41,537 nucleotides of DNA from a virus, in the IMG/VR virus record IMGVR_UViG_3300029319_000002, positions 154,512-196,048 of that record; one strand, written 5' to 3'. Shown here in pieces: positions 19,067 through 27,858 of the stretch. Every line of letters begins with the position of its first letter. Position 1 is the first letter of the stretch. Below the pieces are notes generated by a model. That model saw only the letters and a program-made list of their open reading frames with translations, searched no databases and had not been told where the DNA came from. Both the position numbers and the translations under genes were made by a program.

Positions 19067-20220
19067 AACCAAATATTCTTGTACCGATGGCTGGTTTGGG
19101 CAGTCGATTTATCAAAGAAGGATTTAAAGTTCCCAAACAATTAATCAATATTAAAGATAAACATTTGATTGATATCTCTCTAGATTGTTTAAATTATGAG
19201 GGATGCAATCTCATTTTCGTAGTTAGAGATGAAACTGTTTACAATTTTCACATGGATGAACTTCTTCGTAAGAAGTTTGGTGATGATATTAAAGTTGTAG
19301 TTCTAGATAAACTCACTGACGGATCCGTATGCAGTTGTTTATATGCTGAAGAGTATATTGATAATGATGCACCTTTAGTCATTCATACTTTGGACATTGA
19401 ATTCCGACCAGTATTTAATCCACATACAATGAATGATTTGAATGGTGATGGGTTGTTATTAACCTTTAAATCTAACTCATCAAACTACAGTTATGCAAAG
19501 GTCAATGAAGACGGATATGTAACTGAAACTGCTGAGAAGAAAGCAATTAGTAGTAATGCATGTGTAGGAATTTATGGATTCAAGAAAGGATCTGATTTCT
19601 GTAAGTATGCTAGAGAAATGATTGAACGTGACTTGAGAACTAAAAATGAGTTCTATATTTCACCTCTTTACAATCTTCTTATTGAGGATGGTAAGAAGAT
19701 TATGACTGAACCTGTGGATAAGATGCATGTCTTTGGAACACCTGATGAATTCCAGTTTTATAAGGATAACGTTACCCGTCGTATTGGTGATAAACCTATT
19801 GCCCTTTGTTCTGATCATTCTGGATTTGATGCGAAAGAAGAATTCAAAGGACTGCTAGAAAAGCACGGTTTGAGGTATATTGATTTTGGAACTATCCTGA
19901 ATAAAGATTGTGATTATCGAGATTACATTGCACAGGCAGTTAAATCTATTGGTGAAAGAGATTGCGACTATGCTTTTGGATTTTGTAGAACTGGTCAAGG
20001 TGTGAATATTTGTGCTAATAAGTATAAAGGTATTCGTTCTGCTCTGATTTATGATGAGTTTGCAATGGAAATGGCAATCAGACACAATTGTGCTAACTTT
20101 TTTGCTATTCCTGCTAAAGATGTGGATGAAATAATTCTTGAAAAGTATCTTGCAATAGCATCTCTTCATACATTTGATGGAGGTCGTCATCAAATTCGTA
20201 TTCAGGAGTTAGAAAAATGA
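19063..20220 (+). CDS. Bifunctional sugar nucleotidyltransferase / RpiB-type isomerase fusion
   Basis: 385 aa with two domains. Residues 1-~235 form an NTP-transferase: PMAGLGSRFIKEGFKVPKQ (the GxGxR...PK signature, 8-26), an acidic pair in HTLDIEF (metal-binding), and a C-terminal GTPDEF. Residues ~245-385 match ribose-5-phosphate isomerase B/LacA-LacB: ALCSDHSGFDAKEE, YIDFGT, DYRDYIAQAV, the active-site Cys loop FCRTGQGVNICANK (C308), GIRSALIYD, RHNCANF and FDGGRHQIR. The fusion would isomerise a sugar phosphate and activate a sugar-1-phosphate with a nucleotide. I do not know this architecture from characterised enzymes. Overlaps with both neighbours (ATGA). Confidence 0.85.
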   Translation: MKPNILVPMAGLGSRFIKEGFKVPKQLINIKDKHLIDISLDCLNYEGCNLIFVVRDETVYNFHMDELLRKKFGDDIKVVVLDKLTDGSVCSCLYAEEYIDNDAPLVIHTLDIEFRPVFNPHTMNDLNGDGLLLTFKSNSSNYSYAKVNEDGYVTETAEKKAISSNACVGIYGFKKGSDFCKYAREMIERDLRTKNEFYISPLYNLLIEDGKKIMTEPVDKMHVFGTPDEFQFYKDNVTRRIGDKPIALCSDHSGFDAKEEFKGLLEKHGLRYIDFGTILNKDCDYRDYIAQAVKSIGERDCDYAFGFCRTGQGVNICANKYKGIRSALIYDEFAMEMAIRHNCANFFAIPAKDVDEIILEKYLAIASLHTFDGGRHQIRIQELEK

Positions 20221-20537
20221 AGAAGGCATCTCTAAAAGACTTCAAAGCAGGATGGTTTGTGGGAGATTTTGAACCATCTATTTTTAAAAATCCTTTCTTT
20301 GAAGTTGCACATCATAGTCATACCAAAGGTCAGGAAACATTTCCACATTATCATGCAGTAACCACAGAATTAAACTATATTGTCAGTGGTGAACTTATTG
20401 CATCTGATCAATATCTCAAATCTGGTGATATGTGGATTTATGAATCTAACGAAGTTTCAAATGTTGAGTTTTTAACCGATGTTGAATTGATTGTTGTAAG
20501 ATGGCCATCTATTCCATCCGATAAGTATGAAGTATGA
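20217..20537 (+). CDS. Cupin-domain protein (106 aa)
   Basis: Single-domain cupin: motif 1 pattern in ETFPHYHAVTTELNYIVSGE (His-x-His and Glu ligands), motif 2 in KSGDMWIYESNEVSNVEF. Small cupins in sugar operons are often isomerases/epimerases or binding proteins (e.g. the RmlC-type and sugar 3,4-ketoisomerase families), but the sequence does not decide between these. ATGA overlaps on both sides place it in the nucleotide-sugar part of the operon, directly after the NTP-transferase/isomerase. Cytoplasmic. A regulatory or metal-dependent enzymatic role is equally possible. Confidence 0.75.
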   Translation: MKKASLKDFKAGWFVGDFEPSIFKNPFFEVAHHSHTKGQETFPHYHAVTTELNYIVSGELIASDQYLKSGDMWIYESNEVSNVEFLTDVELIVVRWPSIPSDKYEV

Positions 20538-20992
20538 AACTCATTGCACATAGGGGAAATACAAATGGACCCGATCCTAAAACAGAGAATCACCCAGATC
20601 AAATTATTAAGTGTATTGAAAATGGATATGATGTCGAAATAGATCTTAGATATGATACCAAAACTGATACTCTATGGTTGGGCCATGATGTTCCACAATA
20701 CATGGTTACTTGGTGGTGGTTAGCAGGAAAGGCAGAAAATCTTTGGATACATTGTAAGAATATTCAAACTTTGCATGAGTTTTCCACTAAGACTGCACAC
20801 TACAATTACTTCTGGCATCAGAACGATGACTATACTTTGACAAGTAAAAAACATATTTGGAGTTATCCCGGTAAGTCTTATACATCAAATACTGTTATTG
20901 TAATGCCTGAGACCACTGACCTTGACTTAAAGATGCTATTGGTATATAATTGTTATGGGATATGCACAGATTTTGTAGATAAGTTAGCATGA
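20534..20992 (+). CDS. Small GDPD/PLC-like phosphodiesterase-domain protein (152 aa)
   Basis: Begins MKLIAHRGNTNGPDPKTENH and continues NGYDVEIDLRYDTK and LWLGHD: the His-Arg, Glu-Asn, Glu-x-Asp and Gly-His-Asp elements of glycerophosphodiester phosphodiesterase TIM barrels. It is much shorter than full GDPDs (~240 aa), so the barrel is reduced or a compact variant. Such short proteins are common in bacterial and phage polysaccharide clusters; their substrate is not known to me. Coupled by ATGA to the cupin and the next gene. Confidence 0.72.
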   Translation: MKLIAHRGNTNGPDPKTENHPDQIIKCIENGYDVEIDLRYDTKTDTLWLGHDVPQYMVTWWWLAGKAENLWIHCKNIQTLHEFSTKTAHYNYFWHQNDDYTLTSKKHIWSYPGKSYTSNTVIVMPETTDLDLKMLLVYNCYGICTDFVDKLA

Positions 20993-21738
20993 AGTTAGCA
21001 TTATGTTTTTCTGGACAACCTAGATTTGTCCAGGAATGTTCTAAAGGTATTATTCAAAATGTAATACAAAATTATGATGTGGATGTTTTTGCTCATTTAT
21101 GGATGGATGAAGATCTTCAAAATAAACCTTACAAGTATGGTGGAAATGGTGATTGGAAAAACCAAAGAATTCAATCAAATGCAATAGATCAATTCAATAG
21201 TTTATATAATCCTGTTGATTGTTTAGTAGAACCAAGTAAGACATTTGGTGATACTGAACTCGATCAGGATTTTCATCTTTCACTAAAAAAATATTGGGAT
21301 GGTGGAGAGAAAGAACCTGATTATCAGAGGAGACAGATTAATAATAGTCTTTCATACTTTTATAGTCTGAGTGAAGTTAATCGTATTAGAAAACTATATG
21401 AATACAAGAATAAGATTAAGTATGATTATGTGATCAGATGTAGAACTGATAGTCAAATTCATAGTGCTATCAAATATGAAAACTATGAGCAGCAGGCAGT
21501 TCATTGCACTTCTACGATGCAACCCCCACCATTCATTAATGACTGGTTTAACTTTGGTGGATCTGAAGCAATGGAAGGATTTATGGGAGTTTTTCCTCTA
21601 TTGAGGTATCTCATGATGCAGACTAAATATCATCGTGAAGGAACTTGGTGCATTGAGCTTGTTCATATTGAGTTACTTAATACCCTTGGTATCCCAGTTG
21701 AACGGCATCCATTTTCTGTTACATTACCGAGGTTTTGA
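20989..21738 (+). CDS. Putative glycosyltransferase (249 aa), unassigned family
   Basis: The opening MKLALCFSGQPRFVQECSKG and DVFAHLWMDED, followed by YDYVIRCRTDSQIHS and INDWFNFGGSEAMEGF, match a family of poorly studied putative glycosyltransferases found in surface-polysaccharide clusters and phages. The RTD after a hydrophobic strand is in the place of a DxD-type metal motif. Cytoplasmic, no membrane segment. Assignment rests on pattern memory and operon context. ATGA/TGATG overlaps with the adjoining genes. Confidence 0.65.
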   Translation: MKLALCFSGQPRFVQECSKGIIQNVIQNYDVDVFAHLWMDEDLQNKPYKYGGNGDWKNQRIQSNAIDQFNSLYNPVDCLVEPSKTFGDTELDQDFHLSLKKYWDGGEKEPDYQRRQINNSLSYFYSLSEVNRIRKLYEYKNKIKYDYVIRCRTDSQIHSAIKYENYEQQAVHCTSTMQPPPFINDWFNFGGSEAMEGFMGVFPLLRYLMMQTKYHREGTWCIELVHIELLNTLGIPVERHPFSVTLPRF

Positions 21739-22700
21739 TGAAAGTTATAATTTGGGGATATCCCCTATATTCGCATACACATTCATACATTCATGCTGCT
21801 TTCTATAAAGCATTCAAGTATCTGGGGCATGATGTACACTGGTTTCATGATGATGAGTATCCAGAAGACTTTGATTGGAACGACTGTGTTTTTTGGACAG
21901 AAGGTTTTGCCGACAAAAAGATACCTCTAAACAAAACAAGCACTTACTTTGTTCATGTTTGTCCAGATCCTGCAAAGTATATTAATGCAGGTGTGAAGAA
22001 GTTTATTGATGTTAGACCAAATGGTATTTGGCAAAAAGATCATGTTTATGATTTCACTCTAGATAAATCAAAAACGCAGAAACTAGGTCCATGTGTATAT
22101 CTTGTTCCTAAGAAAAATCGTAGGGTTCAAGTTCTTAATGATCATCATTCATATTGGATTGAAGATTATGATAAGATGCATGTATCTTGGGCAACAAACT
22201 CTCTACCTGAAGAATTTGATCTAGAAGATATTCATCACCCTAGAGAGAATAAGATTTGGTTTAGTGGAAACCTTTCTCCTCATGGTGTATGTGAAAACTA
22301 TAGTGCTTTCCGACCATTTCTTGAGGAATGTAAGAATAATAATATTGAATTTATTGCAAATGATCCTTGGGCAAATCCTCTTAATGAGGAAGAAGTAAAA
22401 GAAAGAACTATGAGATCAATACTTGGTGTTGATATTCGTGGTCCAGAGCACTTGCGAAATGGATACATTCCGTGTAGAGTGTTTAAATCTATTAGTTGGG
22501 GACATTTAGGAACTACTAATTCAGAAGAAGTCAATAAAGAACTTGAAGGTCATGTTCTTTTCCAACCCGACACACGACAGTTATTCTATGATGCCATGGA
22601 TAGACGGACAGACTACAATTGGATTAAAGAATGTATGTTGTACGTCAAAGAAAACCACACCTATGTAAACCGTATTAATGCAATTTTGAGTATCCTATGA
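21738..22700 (+). CDS. Putative glycosyltransferase-like protein (320 aa)
   Basis: N-terminus MKVIIWGYPLYSHTHSYIHA with KYLGHDVHWFHDDE looks like the first Rossmann half of a GT-B glycosyltransferase. A second half seems present (NKIWFSGNLSPHGVCENYSA, then DIRGPEHLRNGYIPCRVFKS and HLGTTNSEEV), where GPEHLRNGYIP...KSI.WGH.GTTN is typical of nucleotide-sugar-binding C-domains in capsule enzymes. No close family recognised. Start at 21738 by TGATG overlap; ATGA overlap downstream. Confidence 0.6.
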   Translation: MKVIIWGYPLYSHTHSYIHAAFYKAFKYLGHDVHWFHDDEYPEDFDWNDCVFWTEGFADKKIPLNKTSTYFVHVCPDPAKYINAGVKKFIDVRPNGIWQKDHVYDFTLDKSKTQKLGPCVYLVPKKNRRVQVLNDHHSYWIEDYDKMHVSWATNSLPEEFDLEDIHHPRENKIWFSGNLSPHGVCENYSAFRPFLEECKNNNIEFIANDPWANPLNEEEVKERTMRSILGVDIRGPEHLRNGYIPCRVFKSISWGHLGTTNSEEVNKELEGHVLFQPDTRQLFYDAMDRRTDYNWIKECMLYVKENHTYVNRINAILSIL

Positions 22701-23500
22701 AAGACGTAACTATTGTATCTGCTCTCTTTAATATTGAAAGAGAGAACATGGATGGAAGAAAGTGGGATGAGTATTTGGAGTGGTTTGATATCACACTTAA
22801 ACTTCAGTGTCCCATGTATCTTTTTATCACTGAGGATGTTAGGGAGTTTGTAGAAGAACGTAGAACAACAATTCCTACGGAGATTATTGTTAAGACTGAA
22901 GATGATCTTCCCTACTATCATTTGAATGATGAGATTCAGGAGATTTTAGATAATCCTGATTATCGTAAAAAGATGTCTGATCCCAATCGCATTGAATGTA
23001 AGCATTCGATGTATTCTGTTATTCAATATTCTAAATTCCCTTGGTTAGTTGAAGCAGCAAAAGAAAATCCTTTTAACTCCAACTATTTCTTTTGGTTAGA
23101 TGCTGGAGGTTCTCGTTTCTTTGATGGATATGGACTTGATGGTCAATATCCTGGTAATAATGCTATGGAGTCTTTGAACTCCATGGGGGAATCTTTTCTT
23201 GTTCAGGAGAACTGTGATTACTATCCAGATCTTTTTGATGCAGATCAACTTCCCTCAAGTTATCTTTATGATAATAGATCTTTTGTCCTTGGATCTATGT
23301 TTGGTGGTCATAAGAACTCATTAGAAGAAACTGCTAAAATGGTAGATGATGTTCTTATGAATAAAATGATTGGAGAAAATAGTATTAATAATGAGCAGAT
23401 TGCTTTAGGATATCTTCTTAAGAATAATCCAGATCATTTTGCAGCATATCAAAGAACGAATGGTAAACATATGGATATTTTTAGGGAGTTAAGTCAATGA
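22697..23500 (+). CDS. HtrL/YibB-family protein (putative glycosyltransferase)
   Basis: 267 aa matching the HtrL/YibB pattern. It has IVSALFNIERENMDGRKWDE near the N-terminus, then YLEWFDITLKLQCPMYLFI, YYHLNDEIQEIL, and the central FFWLDAGGSRFF, where LDAG takes the place of a DxD-like metal site. The C-terminus has GSMFGGHKNSLEET and NNEQIALGYLL. HtrL proteins occur in LPS-core gene clusters and are thought to be glycosyltransferases, but no reaction is firmly known. Cytoplasmic. Overlaps with both neighbours (ATGA), inside the transferase block of the operon. Confidence 0.78.
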   Translation: MKDVTIVSALFNIERENMDGRKWDEYLEWFDITLKLQCPMYLFITEDVREFVEERRTTIPTEIIVKTEDDLPYYHLNDEIQEILDNPDYRKKMSDPNRIECKHSMYSVIQYSKFPWLVEAAKENPFNSNYFFWLDAGGSRFFDGYGLDGQYPGNNAMESLNSMGESFLVQENCDYYPDLFDADQLPSSYLYDNRSFVLGSMFGGHKNSLEETAKMVDDVLMNKMIGENSINNEQIALGYLLKNNPDHFAAYQRTNGKHMDIFRELSQ

Positions 23501-24450
23501 AAGTAGCAATAGTAGGTCCTGGTATTATGCCCATTCCACCAACTGGATGGGGTGCCGTTGAAATTTTAATTTGGGATCAGAAACTGGCACTTGAAAAACT
23601 TGGACATGAAGTATTAATTATCAATACACAGAGTCCTGTTGAGATTCTTCAACAGATCAATCAATTCAGACCAGACTTTGTACATGTTCAATATGATGAT
23701 TTCGTAGAGATTGTTCCATATATTCAATATCCATGTGCAATCACAAGTCATTTCGGATATTTGGAGCAGCCAAGTAAGTGGGACTACTATGGTCCTAGAG
23801 TGGCAAAGAAATTTGTGGAACTTAAACCAAACGTATTTTGTTTGTCTCAAGGGATCAAGGATACCTATCGAAGTATGATGGGATTCAAAGACGAAAATCT
23901 TTTCGTCACTCCCAACGGGGTAAATCTTGATTTGTTTAGAAAAACAGAGAAAGCAGAGTATCCACATAGATCAATCTATCTTGCTAAGATTGATTATCGC
24001 AAGAGACAATATCTGTTCCAAGGAATTGATAGTTTGTGGTTTGCTGGTAATAACTCTGATTCTAGATTTGATGTCAGTAAGAGATGGTTGCAAGAATGGT
24101 CTAAGGATAAACTCTACAATGAACTCACTGACTGGGGTAATCTAGTTCTTCTAAGTGATGGTGAGGCACACCCTCTAGTGTGTCTTGAAGCATTTGCTGC
24201 TGGTCTAGGTGTTGTTGTAAGTCAGTATGCTGCTGCCAATCTAGATACTAGTAAAGGTTTTATCACAGTCATTCCTGAAGATAAAATTACGGACATGGTG
24301 TTCTTAGAGTCTGAGATTATCAAGAACAGGAAATATTCTGTTGAACATAGAGAAGAAATTCTGGAGTATGCAGAAACATTTGAATGGTCAAATATAATTG
24401 CTAAACATTATGTGCCTGCTATGGAACAAATTATTGAGAGGTATCAATGA
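23497..24450 (+). CDS. Glycosyltransferase family 4 (GT-B fold)
   Basis: 317 aa. N-terminal Gly-rich loop VGPGIMPIPPTGWGAVE with GHEVLIIN, acceptor-side CLSQGIKDTYRSM and TPNGVNLDLF, then the donor-binding C-domain with the EX7E motif EAHPLVCLE (E223, E231) and AFAAGLGVVVS. It retains the retaining-GT4 signature but is slightly short, with the KPHK-type hinge reduced (IDYRKRQYLF). It would transfer a hexose or similar from a nucleotide sugar onto a growing glycan at the cytoplasmic face. ATGA overlaps connect it to the HtrL-like and carbamoyltransferase genes. Confidence 0.85.
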   Translation: MKVAIVGPGIMPIPPTGWGAVEILIWDQKLALEKLGHEVLIINTQSPVEILQQINQFRPDFVHVQYDDFVEIVPYIQYPCAITSHFGYLEQPSKWDYYGPRVAKKFVELKPNVFCLSQGIKDTYRSMMGFKDENLFVTPNGVNLDLFRKTEKAEYPHRSIYLAKIDYRKRQYLFQGIDSLWFAGNNSDSRFDVSKRWLQEWSKDKLYNELTDWGNLVLLSDGEAHPLVCLEAFAAGLGVVVSQYAAANLDTSKGFITVIPEDKITDMVFLESEIIKNRKYSVEHREEILEYAETFEWSNIIAKHYVPAMEQIIERYQ

Positions 24451-26018
24451 GCAACTTAGTTAGTATTTTTGCTGGTCATGATGCAAATATTTCTTTTTAT
24501 GACAGTAAAAATAACAAATACTATCTGATTGAAATTGAAAGATTAGTAAAACAAAGATACTTTCGTTTACATGTGGATAATGATACGGAGACTATTCGTG
24601 ATATCCTCTTTCAATGTAGAAATATTGCTGCAACTGAATGGGGAATTGATGGTTTTGACACATTATTAATTTCCTCTGATGGTTGGGTGAATCCACCGTC
24701 AATTCTTCGTGAGGTATTTCCAGGAGTAGATGTAAAAACTATTGCAAGGCATCATGTAACTCATGCTGCTTCTACTTTCTATCTGTCACCATTCAAAGAA
24801 GCACTGATTGTTTCCTTTGATGGTGGTGGTGACGATGGACACTTCAATGTTTACATTGGAAACCAAAATGGAATTACTCTCCTAGACCGTATTGAATCTG
24901 ATTTTGGTGGAGCATATCTTTTATGTGGTTCTTTGATTAGAGAAGTAGCAGAGAAGAGTCGTCATCAACTTGCACTATCAGGAAAATTGATGGGACTTTG
25001 TGCATATGGGTCCATTCGTGAAGATCTGGTTCCACACTTCCAGAAGTTTTTCTTTGATAGAGACTATAAGAAATTAGCAGAATCTACTGGACTTCCTCTT
25101 AAGAATCTTGATGACCCTTGGAAAAATCCTCTCAATAATTGGGTCTTTGAGGGTCAAGAGGCATATGATATTGCTGCAACCGCTCAGGAAGCATTTGAGA
25201 GAGCATTCTTTAGTGTTCTTGATAGATATGATCCTAGTGTTCCATTGTGCATGACAGGTGGTGCGTCATTGAATGTGCTGCTCAATGAAACAATCAAGAA
25301 TAAGTTTGATCGTCAGGTTTATGTTTCTCCTTGTCCTCATGATGGAGGATTGTCTTTGGGACATATGTTCTTACATCAACCACCCATGGAACAGGTAGAT
25401 GTAACTTATAATGGACTTCCTTTACTTGATAGATCTAAGTTAGATAGTTATATAAAAGATTACGATGCCAAGAAAGTAACTAAGGAAGACATTGCTAAAC
25501 TTATTAAGAATGGTAGTATCATTGGGATGGTATATGGAGATTCTGAGGTAGGACCAAGAGCACTAGGTAATCGTTCTATTGTTTGTGATCCCAACATCAG
25601 ACAGATGAAAGATATTCTGAATTCAAAAGTCAAGTTCAGAGAATGGTATCGTCCGTTTGCACCTTTCTGTAAAAAAGAAGATGCATCAAAATACTTTGAA
25701 TCTAAAAACTTTGAGAACTTGGAGTATATGAGTTATGCTCCTCCGGTCAAAAAAGAGTATCAAGAATCTCTTCCATCAATTACTCATGCTGATGGAACTG
25801 CAAGACTTCAAACAGTTACTGAAGAATCTCACTCACACTTCTATGAACTTCTCACAGAGTTTGGTAAGATCTCAGAAACGAATGTTTTATTAAATACTTC
25901 TTTTAATATTAGAGGTTTTCCAGTTCTATCAACAATTGAAGATGCACTCTATGTTCTAGAGAATACTGAGATGGATTATGTTGTAGTTGAAGATTATCTT
26001 TTTAAAGGAAAGTTATGA
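24447..26018 (+). CDS. Carbamoyltransferase, NodU/CmcH/TobZ family
   Basis: 523 aa with two expected domains. The N-terminal Kae1-like domain has GHDAN (10-14), the metal-binding HHVTHAAST (H102, H103, H106), VSFDGGGDDGHF and GGASLNVLLN. The C-terminal YrdC-like domain has IGMVYGDSEVGPRALGNRS, REWYRPFAPF and NVLLNTSFNIRGFPVL. Members make carbamoyl adenylate from carbamoyl phosphate and ATP and transfer the carbamoyl group to a sugar hydroxyl (nodulation factors, antibiotics, some LPS). It would thus decorate the phage-specified glycan. A related gene is familiar in T4-like cyanophages. All key histidines are present, so activity is likely. ATGA overlaps both sides. Confidence 0.93.
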   Translation: MSNLVSIFAGHDANISFYDSKNNKYYLIEIERLVKQRYFRLHVDNDTETIRDILFQCRNIAATEWGIDGFDTLLISSDGWVNPPSILREVFPGVDVKTIARHHVTHAASTFYLSPFKEALIVSFDGGGDDGHFNVYIGNQNGITLLDRIESDFGGAYLLCGSLIREVAEKSRHQLALSGKLMGLCAYGSIREDLVPHFQKFFFDRDYKKLAESTGLPLKNLDDPWKNPLNNWVFEGQEAYDIAATAQEAFERAFFSVLDRYDPSVPLCMTGGASLNVLLNETIKNKFDRQVYVSPCPHDGGLSLGHMFLHQPPMEQVDVTYNGLPLLDRSKLDSYIKDYDAKKVTKEDIAKLIKNGSIIGMVYGDSEVGPRALGNRSIVCDPNIRQMKDILNSKVKFREWYRPFAPFCKKEDASKYFESKNFENLEYMSYAPPVKKEYQESLPSITHADGTARLQTVTEESHSHFYELLTEFGKISETNVLLNTSFNIRGFPVLSTIEDALYVLENTEMDYVVVEDYLFKGKL

Positions 26019-26710
26019 CCGTACAGTTTGGTGTTTTTTATCAAGTTTATAATAATAAGAATGCTACTAGATTTGTACTAGAAAATTTTAGGAAGTATTT
26101 TCCCAACAATCCTGTAGTTCTTATTTCTGATGGTGGAGAAAACTTTTCAGATATTGCTTTAGAATACAGATGCTCATTTCATATGAGAGACAATATCTTT
26201 GGAAATAAAATTAATAACTATGATACTCATTGTTATGATTCTAAGAGAACTATAGAATGGTGGAAAAGACAGAAATTTGTTTCTGAAATTTGTCTTCAAG
26301 ATTATGTGATGATCGTGGAAGATGATGTTCTTTTCCAAGAACATTTTGACATTAACGCACCTTTTCAACTGAGAGGTGTGAGGAGATCTAATAAACTTAC
26401 TGATCCTATTCTCAGAGAGATTGCTAAGTGTGGCTACGAAGGTGATTCTTATGGTATGTGCGGTGGTTCAATGTATAATGCAAAAACATTACTCGACATT
26501 TATGATGATGTAATTGTTGATATTACTGAAAACCATGATAGACTGATATCTGAAGAATTGCACTTCAGACCACTAGGTGCGGTGGACTGTAATATCACAT
26601 ATCACTTCAATAAAAGGGGTCATAAATATGAAGCAGCACCATGGTTAGGACAAATTTCGGAGGGAAATACACACCTTCCTGTGGTTCATCAATGGAAGAA
26701 GCATTACTAA
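26015..26710 (+). CDS. Putative glycosyltransferase with EDD motif (231 aa)
   Basis: MTVQFGVFYQVYNNKNATRF is an N-terminal Rossmann-type strand. YFPNNPVVLISDGGENFSD and DYVMIVEDDVLFQEH follow, where the hydrophobic strand ending in E-D-D (102-104) is typical of GT-A metal-binding sites. The C-terminus has a His-rich end (GNTHLPVVHQWKKHY). Not assignable to a named GT family by eye. It overlaps the carbamoyltransferase by ATGA; the radical SAM gene follows after 12 nt. Confidence 0.65.
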   Translation: MTVQFGVFYQVYNNKNATRFVLENFRKYFPNNPVVLISDGGENFSDIALEYRCSFHMRDNIFGNKINNYDTHCYDSKRTIEWWKRQKFVSEICLQDYVMIVEDDVLFQEHFDINAPFQLRGVRRSNKLTDPILREIAKCGYEGDSYGMCGGSMYNAKTLLDIYDDVIVDITENHDRLISEELHFRPLGAVDCNITYHFNKRGHKYEAAPWLGQISEGNTHLPVVHQWKKHY

Positions 26711-26722
26711 TTGGAGTATAAA

Positions 26723-27856
26723 ATGAGCTTAGTACCATACAAAGGAGTTGAAATCTTTAATGAAGATGGAACTATTAAAAAGATACAGGAAGAAGAGGAT
26801 GGAAGAAGCTATAGTAGTAACCTTGCTAAACTCCTGAAGCAACTTCCAAAGTTGCAGAATCTCCAGGAAGGTAAACAACCATCACCAGTGATGGCACATA
26901 TTTCACTGACTAATGCCTGTAACCTAACTTGCTCTTTTTGCTGCTTTGCAAATAGGGACATCTCTGAGAAGATGCCAACAGAAAAAGTGTTCCAAGCACT
27001 TGAGAGTTTTAAGGCAATTGGTGTAACCGGTGTTGAGTTTACAGGTGGTGGAGAACCAAGCATTCACCCACACTTTAAAGAAATTGTTCAATATGCAAAA
27101 GATCTTGGATTCAGTTTAGGTATCTGTACAAATGGAGCAAGATTTGGTGTTGATCGTCCTATCAAGAAAGATATTGTAGAACTCTTTGATTGGGTTCGTC
27201 TTGGCATGTACGGTTTCTATGAGGGTTATGATTACGATTTAAGTGTATTTGAAGGAACTAACTGCAAACCATCTGCTGCTTATGTTTGGGATGAAAATTT
27301 GGAGACTTCTAAGAATCCTAATATCACTGGTGAATGGAGTGATGTGAAGAATAAAAGAGTTCTTTCTAAGAAGTTTCAAACCACTGAGAACTTTATCCGA
27401 ATGTTAGATTGGGTAGAGGAAAATAAAATCCCCTGTAGAATTGCTTTCAATGCAATTAAAGATGTAAAAGAAACTGAAAAAGATATTGAGACCATTCGTG
27501 GAATCATTGCGGAGTATGAAAAGGATCGTGGAAGAAAATTAAAGTCTGCATTCCTATCTGACTTTAATTTCAAAGGTGAACGTAGAAATGATCATTGCTA
27601 CATGCATATGGTAAAACCATTTCTATTCACTGATGGTTACATCTACGCATGTCCATCTGCAGAACTATCAATCGAGAACAACTACAACTATGTTCCTGAG
27701 TCTCAGTTTGCTGTCTGTGATATTGATGGTATTGAAGACTTTTATGCACAAGGTCCAACACGCAGGAATCATGCATGTCACTACTGTAAGTATGCTATGC
27801 AAAATGAGTTGATTGATGATATACTTACTGATACCATTCACAATGATTTTGCCTAA
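26723..27856 (+). CDS. Radical SAM enzyme with C-terminal Cys-rich (SPASM-like) segment
   Basis: 377 aa. The [4Fe-4S]/SAM motif CxxxCxxC is CNLTCSFC (66-73), followed by ETGGGEP-type GVEFTGGGEPSIHP (SAM amino-group binding) and LGICTNGA. The C-terminal part has further Cys in CYMHM, YACPSAE, AVCDIDG and CHYCKYAMQNELIDD, which suggests an auxiliary cluster (SPASM/twitch). The set is the pattern of enzymes modifying peptides or sugars through a radical; in surface-glycan operons such enzymes can act as epimerases, dehydratases or methyltransferases. Start at 26723, with GGAG 7 nt upstream; an in-frame TTG at 26711 is unlikely. Substrate unknown. Confidence 0.85.
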   Translation: MSLVPYKGVEIFNEDGTIKKIQEEEDGRSYSSNLAKLLKQLPKLQNLQEGKQPSPVMAHISLTNACNLTCSFCCFANRDISEKMPTEKVFQALESFKAIGVTGVEFTGGGEPSIHPHFKEIVQYAKDLGFSLGICTNGARFGVDRPIKKDIVELFDWVRLGMYGFYEGYDYDLSVFEGTNCKPSAAYVWDENLETSKNPNITGEWSDVKNKRVLSKKFQTTENFIRMLDWVEENKIPCRIAFNAIKDVKETEKDIETIRGIIAEYEKDRGRKLKSAFLSDFNFKGERRNDHCYMHMVKPFLFTDGYIYACPSAELSIENNYNYVPESQFAVCDIDGIEDFYAQGPTRRNHACHYCKYAMQNELIDDILTDTIHNDFA

Positions 27857-27858
27857 TT

